From positions 124,001 through 188,000 of the forward strand of contig NZ_FOFD01000001.1 in NCBI RefSeq assembly GCF_900110865.1: a stretch of 64,000 nt of DNA. The letters run 5' to 3'. Below are positions 50,553 through 59,973 of this stretch, piece after piece. The position numbers and the translations under genes were made by a program. Under the pieces are notes generated by a model, which saw nothing but the letters and a program-made list of their open reading frames with translations, did no database searches and was not told where the DNA came from. Source of the DNA: Natrinema salaciae (GTDB taxonomy: Archaea; Halobacteriota; Halobacteria; Halobacteriales; Natrialbaceae). Numbering within the stretch: position 1 is the first letter of the stretch; every line of letters starts with the position of its first letter.

Positions 50553-51637
50553 GCGATCGATCGGAGCCGATCGGTCGTCCGCTCGACGGTCGTTTGCCAC
50601 GTGTAGTCGTCCTCGAGCGGGTCGACGTCGCGGTCGGCGGCGAGCCAGTCGGAGACGTGTCGCGCGATCGACTCTCCGCCGTCCATATCGACCAGCGTCC
50701 CGCGGCCGGCGACGATTTCGTCCAGCTGATCGAGGTGGGAGCAGACGGCCGGAATGCCGGAGCTGATCGCCTCGAGCACCGTTCGCGGCACACCTTCCGC
50801 CCGGCTCGGTAACACGAGGACGTCGCTGCTCCGGTAGACGGCCGGCATCTCGTCGTACGAGAGGTGGCCGAGGAAGTGGACCGACTCGGAGAAACCTACT
50901 TCGGCGGCACGGTGCTCGAGTTCGTCGCGTAGCGGTCCTTCCCCACACAGATAGAGTTGCGCTGTCGGATGGTCCTGCCGAACCCCGTGGAGAGCGTCGA
51001 TTGCGGCAGCCGGACGTTTGCCGTCTACCAGGCGGCCCACGTACAGGACGACGGGGCCGTCGGTATCGATCAGCTCGCTTGTCGGTCCATCCGGGACGAA
51101 TCGTTGCGTGTCGATCCCGTTCGAGACCACCGCGATCCGACTCGAGACGCCGAACTCCTGGACCCGCCGTTTGTCCGTCTCGGTGTAGCAGAACACGACG
51201 TCGGCTTGGTTGAACGTCCACCGACCGACGGACCGGAGATACAGATCGAAGACCCATTCGGGGGCGTTCTGGGAGTAGAGCCCGTGGTTCGTGATCGCGA
51301 GCGGAATGTCTCCCAGGAACCGTTTCAGGGCGGCCAGGTTCGTCGAGAAGTACAGGTGTGAGTGGGCGTGGAGCACGTCGAACGCCTCGGCGTCCGAGAG
51401 GTACTGCGCCAGTCCCGGACTGATGTCGTTCCCGAGCACGCTCACCGCGGGATCGTACCGGACCACGGTGTATCCGTCGCGCTCCTCGACGTGGGGCAAG
51501 TCGGAATCCGTCCGTACCGTCAGCACGGTCACGTCGTGCCCCATCGCTGCCTGATCGCGACTCATCGCGTGGACGTGGTACGGTCCACCCCCTTTCACGT
51601 CGGGATAGACCTTCTGTGCGACGCGTAGAATCCGCAT
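50540..51637 (-). CDS. GT4-family glycosyltransferase
   Basis: A 365-residue GT-B glycosyltransferase of native high GC. The N-terminal glycine loop reads VYPDVKGGGPYHVHAMSRDQ; the acceptor part has FDVLHAHSHLYFSTNLAALK and ITNHGLYSQNAP. The donor part begins GPVVLYVGRLVDGKRPAAAI and has SRAEGVPRTVLEAISSGIPA as the E-x7-E-like motif. It likely acts in the same surface-glycan pathway as its neighbours. It is convergent with the sulfatase-family gene and separated from the sugar transferase at 51690 by 52 bases, a possible operon. Confidence 0.88.
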   Translation of the reverse strand: MRILRVAQKVYPDVKGGGPYHVHAMSRDQAAMGHDVTVLTVRTDSDLPHVEERDGYTVVRYDPAVSVLGNDISPGLAQYLSDAEAFDVLHAHSHLYFSTNLAALKRFLGDIPLAITNHGLYSQNAPEWVFDLYLRSVGRWTFNQADVVFCYTETDKRRVQEFGVSSRIAVVSNGIDTQRFVPDGPTSELIDTDGPVVLYVGRLVDGKRPAAAIDALHGVRQDHPTAQLYLCGEGPLRDELEHRAAEVGFSESVHFLGHLSYDEMPAVYRSSDVLVLPSRAEGVPRTVLEAISSGIPAVCSHLDQLDEIVAGRGTLVDMDGGESIARHVSDWLAADRDVDPLEDDYTWQTTVERTTDRLRSIAYCR

Positions 51638-51689
51638 TGGCGGTACGTTCTCGAGGACTCCGATATGTCGTTCGGTTCGTGACTGTCGA

Positions 51690-53138
51690 TCAGCGGACGG
51701 TCGCGAAAACGTCCTCGAAGACCTTCCACACCTGCCGAACGACGATCTTCACGTCGAACCAGAACGATTGCTGGCGGATGTACTCGAGGTCGTACCGCAG
51801 TTTCGTGTTCGGATCGGTGCTCTTCGCGTTGTTGATCTGTGCCAGTCCGGTCAGTCCGGGCTTGACGAACCAGCGTTTGCGCCACGACGGCGCGGTTTCC
51901 TCGAGCAGCGTTTCCTCCTCGGTCCAGACGGCGCGAGGGCCGACGACGCTCATGTCGCCGACGAGAATCGACCAGAGCTGCGGGAGCTCGTCCAGATGGG
52001 TTTTCCTCAGAACGTAACCAACGCGGGTGATCCGGTCGTTCTCGTCGTCGTCGATCGGGACGGCGGATTCTCCCTCCGGAATCATCGAGCGGAACTTGTA
52101 CACGGGGAAGGTCTCGCCGAAGCCGGCGGTTCGGTCCTGACTGTAAAACACCGGCCCGGGGCTGTCGAGTTTGATCGCGGTCGCAATTACGACGAGCAGC
52201 GGCGCGAACGCGACCAGCCCGACGACGGCGAACGCGATATCGAACACCCGCTTGAACAGGTGGTCCAGCGGGTCCCACGGCTCGAGGTCCACGTCCACCA
52301 GTTCCCCGACGTCACCCTCCGAAACCAGCACGCTATCGGCGTACTTCCGGTGGACCTTGGCGTCCACGCCGTGTTCGTGACAGGCGTCCAGCGCGCCGAA
52401 GAACTCCGCGCGGTCGGCCTGCTGGAACGCGAGCACGGCGGTGTCGACGTCGTACGCGACGAGGACGTCCTCGAGTCGCGAGAGCCCGCCGAGGCGGGAG
52501 AGGGCGGCGAGCGGATCGGCGTCGTCCACGAGCCCCTCGTGGCGGAGTTCGACGCCGCCGTCGGTGATCGCGCGATCCGGGTCCGCCGTCGTCACGGACG
52601 CCGCGGCGGTGCCGGTGACGGTGGGACAGAGGTAGCCGACGACGGGGGCGTCGATCGCGGGCGCGACGCGCTCGATCTGGTCGGGGTCGTCGCCCACGAT
52701 CAGCGTCCGGCCGTCGGTATCGACGGGCCGACCGCGGATAACGAGAAACCAGCCGGGCAAGACGACCGCGAGGAAGCCGACGGTCATGACGAGCGTCGCC
52801 CGCGGGAGGCGGTGGGACCACTGGAAGTAGCCGAGCGTCGCCAGCGCGAGCCCGCCGACGAGGACGCGCTTCTGGACGAGAAAGACCGTATCGAGAATGC
52901 GGCGAGGCCGCGGCTTGTACAGGGGCCAGGCCGCGCTCGCGATCGCGACGACGGCCAGGACGAGCGCCCATCGGAGCGACGGCCCGCTGAGGACCGTCGG
53001 TTCTAACCGATTAAACAGGGGAACGACCGAGGTAAAGACGGATTGGAAGGTAGCGTGGTTCGCGACGAGGACCGCGACGGCGACGAGATACGCAGTCCCG
53101 ACGGCGCTCGCGAACCGATACCGCCAGCCGGTAAGCAT
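51690..53138 (-). CDS. Polyprenyl glycosylphosphotransferase (WbaP-like)
   Basis: A 482-residue initiating sugar-phosphate transferase. Four N-terminal helices (to about residue 130) precede a nucleotide-binding-like domain (GRTLIVGDDPDQIERVAPAI). A fifth helix (RVFDIAFAVVGLVAFAPLLV) is followed by the catalytic domain: LDSPGPVFYSQDRTAGFGET, FPVYKFRSMIPEGE, LRKTHLDELPQLWSILVGDM, SVVGPR and KPGLTGLAQIN. It moves a sugar phosphate from a nucleotide sugar to the lipid carrier, the first step in glycan assembly. It lies next to the epimerase and nucleotidyltransferase that make such donors. Confidence 0.92.
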   Translation of the reverse strand: MLTGWRYRFASAVGTAYLVAVAVLVANHATFQSVFTSVVPLFNRLEPTVLSGPSLRWALVLAVVAIASAAWPLYKPRPRRILDTVFLVQKRVLVGGLALATLGYFQWSHRLPRATLVMTVGFLAVVLPGWFLVIRGRPVDTDGRTLIVGDDPDQIERVAPAIDAPVVGYLCPTVTGTAAASVTTADPDRAITDGGVELRHEGLVDDADPLAALSRLGGLSRLEDVLVAYDVDTAVLAFQQADRAEFFGALDACHEHGVDAKVHRKYADSVLVSEGDVGELVDVDLEPWDPLDHLFKRVFDIAFAVVGLVAFAPLLVVIATAIKLDSPGPVFYSQDRTAGFGETFPVYKFRSMIPEGESAVPIDDDENDRITRVGYVLRKTHLDELPQLWSILVGDMSVVGPRAVWTEEETLLEETAPSWRKRWFVKPGLTGLAQINNAKSTDPNTKLRYDLEYIRQQSFWFDVKIVVRQVWKVFEDVFATVR

Positions 53139-53329
53139 CGACTAATGGAGTAACCTGCACTCCCATATATGCTTTGAAACGACTAACACGCCGACATACC
53201 ACTATATATCGATTGTGGCCGATTCGGCTCCGAACGCTCGCTGCCCGGAGATGTACCGAACTCGATACGATCGGCGAACCGCGACGAAATACGCACGGTT
53301 TTTGTAGCCGTCGTGGGACCGTCGTAACG

Positions 53330-54316
53330 ATGGACGTACTCGTCACGGGCGGTGCGGGCTTTATCGGCGGCCATATCGCGGAGACGATCGCACGGAGCGG
53401 CCACGACGTAACGGTGCTCGACAATTTCGAACCGTACTACGACCTCGGCATCAAGGAACGAAACGTCGACGCCGGCAGGGCGGCCGCGGACGAATCCGGC
53501 TCGAGCTACCGGCTCGTCGAGGGATCGATCACCGACGCGGAACTGGTCGAGGACCTCGTCGCCGACGTCGACGTCGCCTACCACCAGGCGGCGCAGGCGG
53601 GCGTTCGATCGAGCATCGACGAGCCGAAGAAGGTCAACACGTACAACGTCGACGGGACGATCAACCTGCTCGAGGCCGCCAGAGCGCACGACCTCGAGCG
53701 CGTCGTCGTGGCCTCGTCCTCGTCGGTGTACGGCAAGCCGGCGTACCTCCCCTACGACGAGGACCACCCGACGACCCCGGTCTCGCCGTACGGCGTCTCG
53801 AAGCTCGCGACGGAGCAGTACACCCGCGTCTACAACGAGATCTACGGCCTCCCGACGGTTGCGCTCCGATACTTCACCGTCTACGGCCCGCGAATGCGGC
53901 CGAATATGGCGATGACGAATTTCGTATCCAGGTGTCTCCACGGCGAACCGCCGGTGATCTACGGCGACGGCGAGCAGACGCGTGATTTCACCTACATCGA
54001 GGACATCGTCCGGGTCAACGAACGGCTCCTCGAGGACGACAGTGCGGACGGCGAGATCTGCAACGTGGGCTCGACGGACAACATCGACATCCGCACGCTG
54101 GCGGCGGTCGTCCGCGACGAGATCGATCCGAGCCTCGAGCTCGAGTTCGACGAGGCCCGCACGGGCGACGCCGAGCACACCCACGCCGATATCGAAAAGG
54201 CGAACGAGATCCTCGGCTACGAACCGACCGTCGACATCCGGGAGGGCGTTTCGAAGTTCATCGACTGGTATCACGAGAACCGGGAGTGGTACGACCCGCT
54301 CGTCCGGTCTTCGTAA
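53330..54316 (+). CDS. NAD-dependent sugar epimerase/dehydratase
   Basis: A 328-residue extended short-chain dehydrogenase. The NAD motif is MDVLVTGGAGFIGGHIAETI; catalytic Ser/Tyr/Lys lie in VVASSSSVYGKPAYLPYDED and YGVSKLATEQY; the substrate region is LRYFTVYGPRMRPNMAMTNF. It is closest to UDP-glucose/UDP-glucuronate 4-epimerases, which convert glucose to galactose forms. The ATG at 53330 starts exactly at the family N-terminus. It is divergent from the sugar transferase gene. Its product likely feeds the island's glycan. Confidence 0.9.
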   Translation: MDVLVTGGAGFIGGHIAETIARSGHDVTVLDNFEPYYDLGIKERNVDAGRAAADESGSSYRLVEGSITDAELVEDLVADVDVAYHQAAQAGVRSSIDEPKKVNTYNVDGTINLLEAARAHDLERVVVASSSSVYGKPAYLPYDEDHPTTPVSPYGVSKLATEQYTRVYNEIYGLPTVALRYFTVYGPRMRPNMAMTNFVSRCLHGEPPVIYGDGEQTRDFTYIEDIVRVNERLLEDDSADGEICNVGSTDNIDIRTLAAVVRDEIDPSLELEFDEARTGDAEHTHADIEKANEILGYEPTVDIREGVSKFIDWYHENREWYDPLVRSS

Positions 54317-54408
54317 CCAGTACTGCCGAGCACTGTTCGCACGTGAGAGCGAGTCGGGAGTTCGTCGGTGAGGAGTAGAACCGTTGGAGGACGGGCTGGG
54401 CGCGCCTG

Positions 54409-55152
54409 TTACTCGGACGGGGTTGCAACGGCGGCTTCCGCGTCCTCCTGCAGCCGCCGTTCGGCTTCCTCCCGGTCTTCCGGATAGCCGACGTCGATCC
54501 GCCAGCCCTCGAGCCCGATCGCGTCGATCGTCCGTCCCGACCGAATCAGGAGGTCGATCGCTTCGCTGATCTCGTACTCGCCGCGGTTCGACGGCTGCAC
54601 TAACTCGCAAGCGGGGAATATCGCGGGGGTGAACGTGTAGAACCCGGTCATCACGAGGTTCGACGGCGGATCGTCCGGCTTTTCGACGACGTCGGTGATC
54701 TCGCCGTACTTGTTGGTGTCGCAGACCCCGTAGCGCGACGCCTCCTCCCAGGGCACTTCCTCGACGAGGAACGCCGCGTCCGCGCGGTCCTCCTGCTGGC
54801 GGCGGACGACGTCTTCGAGGTTCGCGTCGAAGACGTTGTCGCCGAGAATCAGCATGAAGTCGTCGTCGATGTGCTGTTCGACGGTCAACAGGGCGTGTGC
54901 GAGCCCCTTCTGCTCGCGCTGGTGTGCGTACGTGATCGGTACCCCGCGGTAGTCGTCGCCGTAGTGGTCGATGATCACCTCTTTCAGGTAGCCGACGACG
55001 ACGACGAACTCCTCCGCGCCGAGGTCGACGAGGGTATCGAAACAGTGGGTGAGGATCGGTCGCCCGTCGACCTCGACCATCCCCTTGGGTTTGTCCTCGG
55101 TGAGCGGCCGAAGACGCGTTCCTTCCCCCGCGGCGAGAACGACTGCGTTCAT
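54409..55152 (-). CDS. aglF: Sugar-phosphate nucleotidyltransferase (AglF-like)
   Basis: A 247-residue nucleotidyltransferase. The signature is [20 protein letters not shown] followed by [19 protein letters not shown]; later [16 protein letters not shown] (metal Asp), [18 protein letters not shown] and [20 protein letters not shown]. It activates a sugar 1-phosphate with UTP or dTTP. It resembles AglF, which makes the donor for N-glycosylation in Haloferax. The ATG at 55152 gives the family start. It is divergent from the UDP-glucose dehydrogenase at 55295, whose substrate it could supply. Confidence 0.9.
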   Translation of the reverse strand: MNAVVLAAGEGTRLRPLTEDKPKGMVEVDGRPILTHCFDTLVDLGAEEFVVVVGYLKEVIIDHYGDDYRGVPITYAHQREQKGLAHALLTVEQHIDDDFMLILGDNVFDANLEDVVRRQQEDRADAAFLVEEVPWEEASRYGVCDTNKYGEITDVVEKPDDPPSNLVMTGFYTFTPAIFPACELVQPSNRGEYEISEAIDLLIRSGRTIDAIGLEGWRIDVGYPEDREEAERRLQEDAEAAVATPSE

Positions 55153-55294
55153 TACTGCTACCATGATGAGTCCCCTCATATGGCTTTTCTGGCCCGGGGG
55201 AAGTCGGCCCCGACGCGGAACCGAACGGTCGGCCGAGAGCGGCGTGACCGGTGACCGCAAGGATAATCTGCGCGGATCGCGCCTGATTCGGATA

Positions 55295-56578
55295 ATGCAC
55301 GTTACGGTCATCGGGAGCGGCTACGTCGGCACGACGATCGCCGCCTGTTTCGCGGCGTTCGGGCACGAGGTGACCGCGATCGATATCGACGAGGAGATCG
55401 TCGCGGCGCTCAACGACGGGCGGGCACCGATCGCCGAACCCGGGTTGGACGACCTCCTCGAGACCCACGCCGGTGATCGGCTCACGGCGACGACGTCTTA
55501 CGACGCCGTCCCCGAATCGGACGTGACGTTCCTGGCGATCGGCACGCCCTCGAACGAGGACGGGAGCATCGATCTCACCGCGCTGGAAGGGGCCGCGGGA
55601 GCGACGGGCGAGGCGCTCGCCAGAAAATCGGACCGGCACCTCGTCGTCGTCAAGAGTACCGTGACGCCGCCGAGCATTCCGGACGTGCTCGAGCCGGCGA
55701 TCCGCGCCGGTGCCGACGGCAACGACGCCGTGGAAGTCGGTACGAACCCCGAGTTCCTCAGGGAGGGAAGCGCGGTCGCCGACTTCCGGAACCCGGACAA
55801 GGTCGTCTTCGGGACCCGCTCCGCGTGGGCGACGGACCGGCTGGCCGCGGTGTTCGAGCCGGTGCTCGACGCCGAGACGCCGGTGATCGACACCGACCCG
55901 CAGACGGCCGCGATGATCAAGTACGCGAACAACGCCTTCCTCGCCGCGAAGATCAGCCTGGTCAACGATCTCGGAAATATCTGCAAGGAGTTCGGCCTGG
56001 ACGCGTACGAGGTGATGGACGCCGTCGGTCTCGACGACCGCATCTCGGACCAGTTCCTCCGCAGCGGGGTCGGCTGGGGCGGCTCCTGTTTCCCCAAGGA
56101 CGTGGACGCCATCCGAGCCGCCGCTCGCGAGGGCGGTTACGAGCCCGCGATGCTCGAGGCCGCCGTCGAGATCAACGATCGACAACCCGCCCGGATGATC
56201 GACCTGCTCGAGGACCACGTCGCGCTCGACGGGGCGCGGATCGCCGTCCTCGGCCTGTCGTTCAAGCCCCGAACGGACGACGTCAGGAACTCGCGAGCGA
56301 TTCCCGTGATCGAGGGGCTCCGAGAGCGCGGTGCCGACGTCGTCGCGTACGACCCGGTCGCGATCGAGGCGATGCGGGCCCGGGTCCCCGATATCGACTA
56401 CGCGAACGCTGCCGAAGGCGCGCTGGACGGAAGCGACGGCGCGGTCGTGGTCACGGACTGGGACGAGTTCGCGGCGCTCGACGACGAGTTCGACGCGATG
56501 AACGAGGCCGTCGTCGTCGACGGGCGACGAATCGTCGAACGCCGCGAGGGGATCACGTACGAGGGGCTGACGTACTAG
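55295..56578 (+). CDS. aglM: UDP-glucose 6-dehydrogenase (AglM-like)
   Basis: A 427-residue enzyme that oxidises UDP-glucose to UDP-glucuronate with two NAD. The NAD motif is [20 protein letters not shown]; then [38 protein letters not shown], and the catalytic Cys/Lys in [20 protein letters not shown] and [36 protein letters not shown] completes the C-terminal domain. It resembles AglM of the Haloferax N-glycosylation pathway, supplying hexuronic acids that make haloarchaeal glycans acidic. It is divergent from the AglF-like gene. Confidence 0.94.
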   Translation: MHVTVIGSGYVGTTIAACFAAFGHEVTAIDIDEEIVAALNDGRAPIAEPGLDDLLETHAGDRLTATTSYDAVPESDVTFLAIGTPSNEDGSIDLTALEGAAGATGEALARKSDRHLVVVKSTVTPPSIPDVLEPAIRAGADGNDAVEVGTNPEFLREGSAVADFRNPDKVVFGTRSAWATDRLAAVFEPVLDAETPVIDTDPQTAAMIKYANNAFLAAKISLVNDLGNICKEFGLDAYEVMDAVGLDDRISDQFLRSGVGWGGSCFPKDVDAIRAAAREGGYEPAMLEAAVEINDRQPARMIDLLEDHVALDGARIAVLGLSFKPRTDDVRNSRAIPVIEGLRERGADVVAYDPVAIEAMRARVPDIDYANAAEGALDGSDGAVVVTDWDEFAALDDEFDAMNEAVVVDGRRIVERREGITYEGLTY

Positions 56579-56810
56579 GCGGCGTGCCGTAGTCGGTGAT
56601 CGTGGCCCGACGAGGGCGGGATCGGACGGTTCGCTGCCGAGTACTCGTCCCTTTGCGGCGACGCAGCCGCTGCCTTACTATTCCGGGCGGCGAGGAACGG
56701 ACGTCAGCGCCGTTCCGGCCGCACGTATCGACGGCGGTCGGTCCGGGTGCGATACCGACGCCGCGACGGGGCCGATACGATCAAACCCCTCCGCCGAAAG
56801 AGAAGAACAG

Positions 56811-57338
56811 ATGCGTCTCTCGAGGAGGGTCGCGGTCGTCGCCGTCTTGCTCGTCGCGCTCGGTGGACTCTGCGTCCACTACGGCGCGACCCACGACGAC
56901 AACTGGCCGCATCCGACCGGCGAGCAGCTCCAGGAACGGGGGGTCGAGGCGTTCGTCGGCGACCGCGTGCTCCTGTTCGGCGAGGTCCGAAGCGTCGATG
57001 CCGACGCCGACGTGATCACCATCCACGTCGTCGACAACAGCGACGCGGTCGCGGCCGAACTCGCGGTCAGCGGCGTCGACGAGCGGGTCGAACCGGGCGG
57101 CGTCGTGCAGGTCTACGGCGTGCTCGAGTCCGAGACCACGATGCGCGCGGCGGAAACGGTGGTCGTGAACCGCGATCGGTCGGCGACCGCGTTCAAACTC
57201 GGGGCGTCGGTCGTCGGCCTCTGCTTGGCGGTGGGGTACTTCCTCCGGCAGTGGCGCGTGAACGGCCGATCGCTCGCCGTCGGACCGAGAGCCGTCGACG
57301 CCGACCCAGAGGCCGACGAGGTGGACCACCGTGGCTGA
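56811..57338 (+). CDS. Membrane-anchored protein with OB-fold-like outside domain
   Basis: A 175-residue protein. An N-terminal helix (AVVAVLLVALGGLCVHYG), a beta-rich outside domain (FVGDRVLLFGEVRSVDADAD, then GGVVQVYGVLESETTMRAAE) and a second helix (FKLGASVVGLCLAVGYFL) before an acidic cytoplasmic tail. The middle part looks OB-fold-like, as in CcmE-like or NfeD-like proteins, but I cannot name the family. It overlaps the next gene by eight bases, so the two are co-translated. A role in membrane or redox maintenance is a guess. Confidence 0.7.
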   Translation: MRLSRRVAVVAVLLVALGGLCVHYGATHDDNWPHPTGEQLQERGVEAFVGDRVLLFGEVRSVDADADVITIHVVDNSDAVAAELAVSGVDERVEPGGVVQVYGVLESETTMRAAETVVVNRDRSATAFKLGASVVGLCLAVGYFLRQWRVNGRSLAVGPRAVDADPEADEVDHRG

Positions 57339-57819
57339 CCTCCTCTCGCACGTCCTCCTCGCGTACGCGGGCTGTACGGTCGCGGGCTGGTACCGGCCGA
57401 TCCCGAGCCGCTGGACCGCCGTGGTGATGATCGGTGCGATCCTCCCGGATCTGAATCGGGGTACCCTGCTCGTCGGCAACGGGACACTCGAGGCGGCCCT
57501 CGGGATGCCGTTCGACCTCGACGGACTGGCGACCCTCGGCGGTGCCATCGTCCTCGCCGGGATCGGTGCGATGGTCGTCGCCGACCGGCATCGACGGGCG
57601 TTCGTCGCCCTGCTCGCGGGTGCGCTCTCGCACCTCCTCGTCGACGCCGTCAAGGCCTACGCCGACGGGGCCGCCGGGATGTGGCTGTACCCGTTCGCGT
57701 GGGTCCGCCATCCCACGCCGAGCCTCTACGTCTCGTCCGATCCGGCGGTTCTCGCGGTCGCCATCTCGATCGCGGTCGTGGTGGTCGCGATCGACCGATA
57801 TGCGGTCCGAACGCGTTGA
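57331..57819 (+). CDS. Membrane-bound metal-dependent hydrolase (DUF457/YbcI-like)
   Basis: A 162-residue membrane protein with about four helices. It has the family's spaced polar groups: LLSHVLLAYAGCTV at the start, AILPDLNRGTLLVG and ALLAGALSHLLVDAVKAYAD, with His and Asp expected to bind metal. The GTG start at 57331 overlaps the gene before it by eight bases. Similar proteins are annotated as metal-dependent hydrolases without proven substrates. Its repeated partner in this operon is the small outside-domain protein. Confidence 0.75.
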   Translation: MADLLSHVLLAYAGCTVAGWYRPIPSRWTAVVMIGAILPDLNRGTLLVGNGTLEAALGMPFDLDGLATLGGAIVLAGIGAMVVADRHRRAFVALLAGALSHLLVDAVKAYADGAAGMWLYPFAWVRHPTPSLYVSSDPAVLAVAISIAVVVVAIDRYAVRTR

Positions 57820-57912
57820 AACCGATGGCGACCGCGACCGGGAAAGCGCCGACATGACAACACCTATGGTCCCGGAACCGGCTCCCTCCCGCATGAACGT
57901 CCGGAGGAAGCG

Positions 57913-58749
57913 ATGCCGCTGATCGACGACGAGGGGAACCTCTTCGGCGTCGTCAACGTCATCGACGCACTCGCAGTGTGTCTGGTCGTGGCCGTACTGA
58001 TCGCGGGTGTCGCCGTCGTCGGGGTCCTCGGCGACGGAAACGGAGCCGCTGCTCCCGAGGGCTCGTCGACCAACGAAACCGGGGACGACAGCCAACCGGC
58101 GACCCGATACGCGACGATCGATCTCGGAACGCAACCCGATTACCTCGCGGCGGCCATCGCCGACGGCGACCGTGCGGTGGTCGACGCGGACGGACACAAC
58201 CTGACGGTCACCGACGTCTACACCACTCCGACGAGCGGCGGTGACGAGGGACACGTCGTCGTCCGCGCCCGTATCGACGGCGAGTATCCCCCGGAAGGCG
58301 GCAACGAAACGGCGTTCCAGCTCGGCGATCGGTCCGTTCGGATCGGCGGCGACGTGACGATCGACACGGCCGACTACGAACTGCGGGGGACCGTCCACCA
58401 GCTCGAGGACGACGGAACGACCCTCCCGACCGCGCGAACGACCGTCCACCTCGAGTCCAACGTGTCGGCGACGACGGCCGACGCGATCGAAACCGGCGAC
58501 GAGTATCGATTCGCCGGGCGGACCGTCGCGACCGTGACCGACGTCGCGACGACCGACCTGGAGAACTCGTCGAAGACGGCCGTCGAACTCGAGGCCGACC
58601 TCGTGACGATCGATCGGGCCGGAACGAAGACGTTCGGCGGACGGGCGCTCAGTACCGGCTCCCGGATCACGCTCCGGACCGAGCGCTACGACGTCGGCGG
58701 TGAACTGATCCGCCGCGGGCCGTCGGAGCCGACCGACGGGACCGACTAG
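57913..58749 (+). CDS. DUF4330 family membrane-anchored protein
   Basis: A 278-residue protein matching DUF4330. The start MPLIDDEGNLFGVVNVIDAL leads into one helix (AVCLVVAVLIAGVAVVGVLG). The rest is an acidic, beta-rich outside region with two related modules (YATIDLGTQPDYLAAAIADG, and TTVHLESNVSATTADAIETG). Sequons such as NETA, NLTV, NVSA and NSSK could be glycosylated. The family's role is unknown. It is followed directly (one base) by the gene at 58751, so they are one operon. Confidence 0.8.
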   Translation: MPLIDDEGNLFGVVNVIDALAVCLVVAVLIAGVAVVGVLGDGNGAAAPEGSSTNETGDDSQPATRYATIDLGTQPDYLAAAIADGDRAVVDADGHNLTVTDVYTTPTSGGDEGHVVVRARIDGEYPPEGGNETAFQLGDRSVRIGGDVTIDTADYELRGTVHQLEDDGTTLPTARTTVHLESNVSATTADAIETGDEYRFAGRTVATVTDVATTDLENSSKTAVELEADLVTIDRAGTKTFGGRALSTGSRITLRTERYDVGGELIRRGPSEPTDGTD

Positions 58750-58750
58750 G

Positions 58751-59398
58751 ATGTTGCGAGCCGCACTCGAGGGGTCGACGGCCGTTCGGTTCCTCGAATC
58801 GCTCCCCGACCGAGCCGAGACCGCGTTCGAAGCCAGCGGGCTCCGCACGTTCGGGACCGCGGTCGGCCGGTACGTTCGCGCGTCGTACTGTTACCGGTGG
58901 CTGACGGCAGAGCCCGAGCCGGACGTCATCGTGATCGATCTCCGGGACACGTACACCGTCGGACCGATCGTCCGACTCCTCGAGGCGACGGGAGACGCGC
59001 TCGAGGACGGGTACGCACGGTCGCGGACCGAATCGGTCGTTTCGGCGACCGCCGAGGCCGTCCGCGCGCACCCGATCCGAACGCTTGGCGCTGTCGGCCT
59101 CGCCTGCGTGCCGCCGTCGCTGCTCGCGCTCACGCTGGTGGGATCGCTCTCGATCGCGCTGTTCGCCGGTCACGTCCTCGCGGCCGTCCTGTCGGCCGCC
59201 GCGCTCCGGTCGACGCGCTCCCTGTCGGCGCTGCTCGAGAGCCGTCCGGTGGCGCTCCTCGCGGCGGCGCTCGAGCCGCCCGAACCGCCCGACTCGGGTC
59301 GTGCTTCGGAGACGGACGGACCGGGGGCGGCGAACAGAACGGGTGCGCTCGAGGAATCGGCCGCCGCGGAGACGACGAACGACGAGACCGAGCCCTGA
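58751..59398 (+). CDS. Haloarchaeal membrane protein next to DUF4330
   Basis: A 215-residue protein I recognise only as a haloarchaeal type. A soluble N-terminal half (residues 1-110) has FGTAVGRYVRASYCYRWLTA and EPDVIVIDLRDTYTVGPIVR; two hydrophobic segments follow at about 112-160 (LGAVGLACVPPSLLALTLVG and LFAGHVLAAVLSAAAL), then an acidic Ala/Glu-rich tail. It follows the DUF4330 gene with a one-base gap, so the two products probably act together at the membrane. No catalytic motif is visible. Confidence 0.72.
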   Translation: MLRAALEGSTAVRFLESLPDRAETAFEASGLRTFGTAVGRYVRASYCYRWLTAEPEPDVIVIDLRDTYTVGPIVRLLEATGDALEDGYARSRTESVVSATAEAVRAHPIRTLGAVGLACVPPSLLALTLVGSLSIALFAGHVLAAVLSAAALRSTRSLSALLESRPVALLAAALEPPEPPDSGRASETDGPGAANRTGALEESAAAETTNDETEP

Positions 59399-59496
59399 CT
59401 CGCTGCTCGAGAGTGGACGAGCGCGACCGTTTCTCAGGATCGTCGGATGCTCGAGTTAGTAAAATTAATAGCCTACGGAGTGAGTAGTACCGGTGA

Positions 59497-59898
59497 ATGA
59501 ACGAAGTTGGGCCGTGGGCGATACTCGGGCTCAGTTGGGTCCTCGTCGTACTGGCGTCGGGGCTCTGTCTCTGCTACGCGATCAGGGCTGACGCCGCCGC
59601 TCGTGGGTCGAGCGCCTTCGGGTGGGGTGTCTGGCTGTTCCTCTTGCTCCCGATCGCCATCCCGGCGTACGCGGTGTACCGGACGCGTCTCCCCGCCCGT
59701 CGCGAACCGGCCGGCCCGCTCGAGCGGGTGCTCGGCGCGGTCGGAATCGGCGGGATGACCGCGGTCATCGGCTCGGCGCTCGTCTCACCGCCGGACCCGT
59801 TCACCCAGGCGCTCTATACGATGCCGCTGCTGATCGTCGCCGTTCCCGCGGCGTACCTCGTCTGTTACGAGCCCGGCTGGCGAGCGCTCGGCACGTGA
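59497..59898 (+). CDS. Four-helix membrane protein, unknown
   Basis: A 133-residue protein with about four membrane helices (WAILGLSWVLVVLASGLCLC, FGWGVWLFLLLPIAIPAYAV, GIGGMTAVIGSALV, LLIVAVPAAYLVCYE) joined by short charged loops (YRTRLPARREPAGP). I do not recognise the family. The TATA-like AAAATTAATAG at 59460-59470 lies about 27-35 bases before the ATG, fitting a leaderless gene. No operon partner; the next gene (phaB) is convergent. Confidence 0.72.
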   Translation: MNEVGPWAILGLSWVLVVLASGLCLCYAIRADAAARGSSAFGWGVWLFLLLPIAIPAYAVYRTRLPARREPAGPLERVLGAVGIGGMTAVIGSALVSPPDPFTQALYTMPLLIVAVPAAYLVCYEPGWRALGT

Positions 59899-59973
59899 CC
59901 GGCGGTACCGCCGTGGCCGTCGCTCACACGGGTCGTCTCGAGCCGGGCGCGACGAAAACCGATGACGGCGGCT

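Noticed and set aside
53183-56218. Very long minus-strand frame (about 1000 codons) across the epimerase, nucleotidyltransferase and dehydrogenase genes
   Set aside because: It crosses three well-supported genes in other frames and has no recognisable domains; it is a high-GC shadow.
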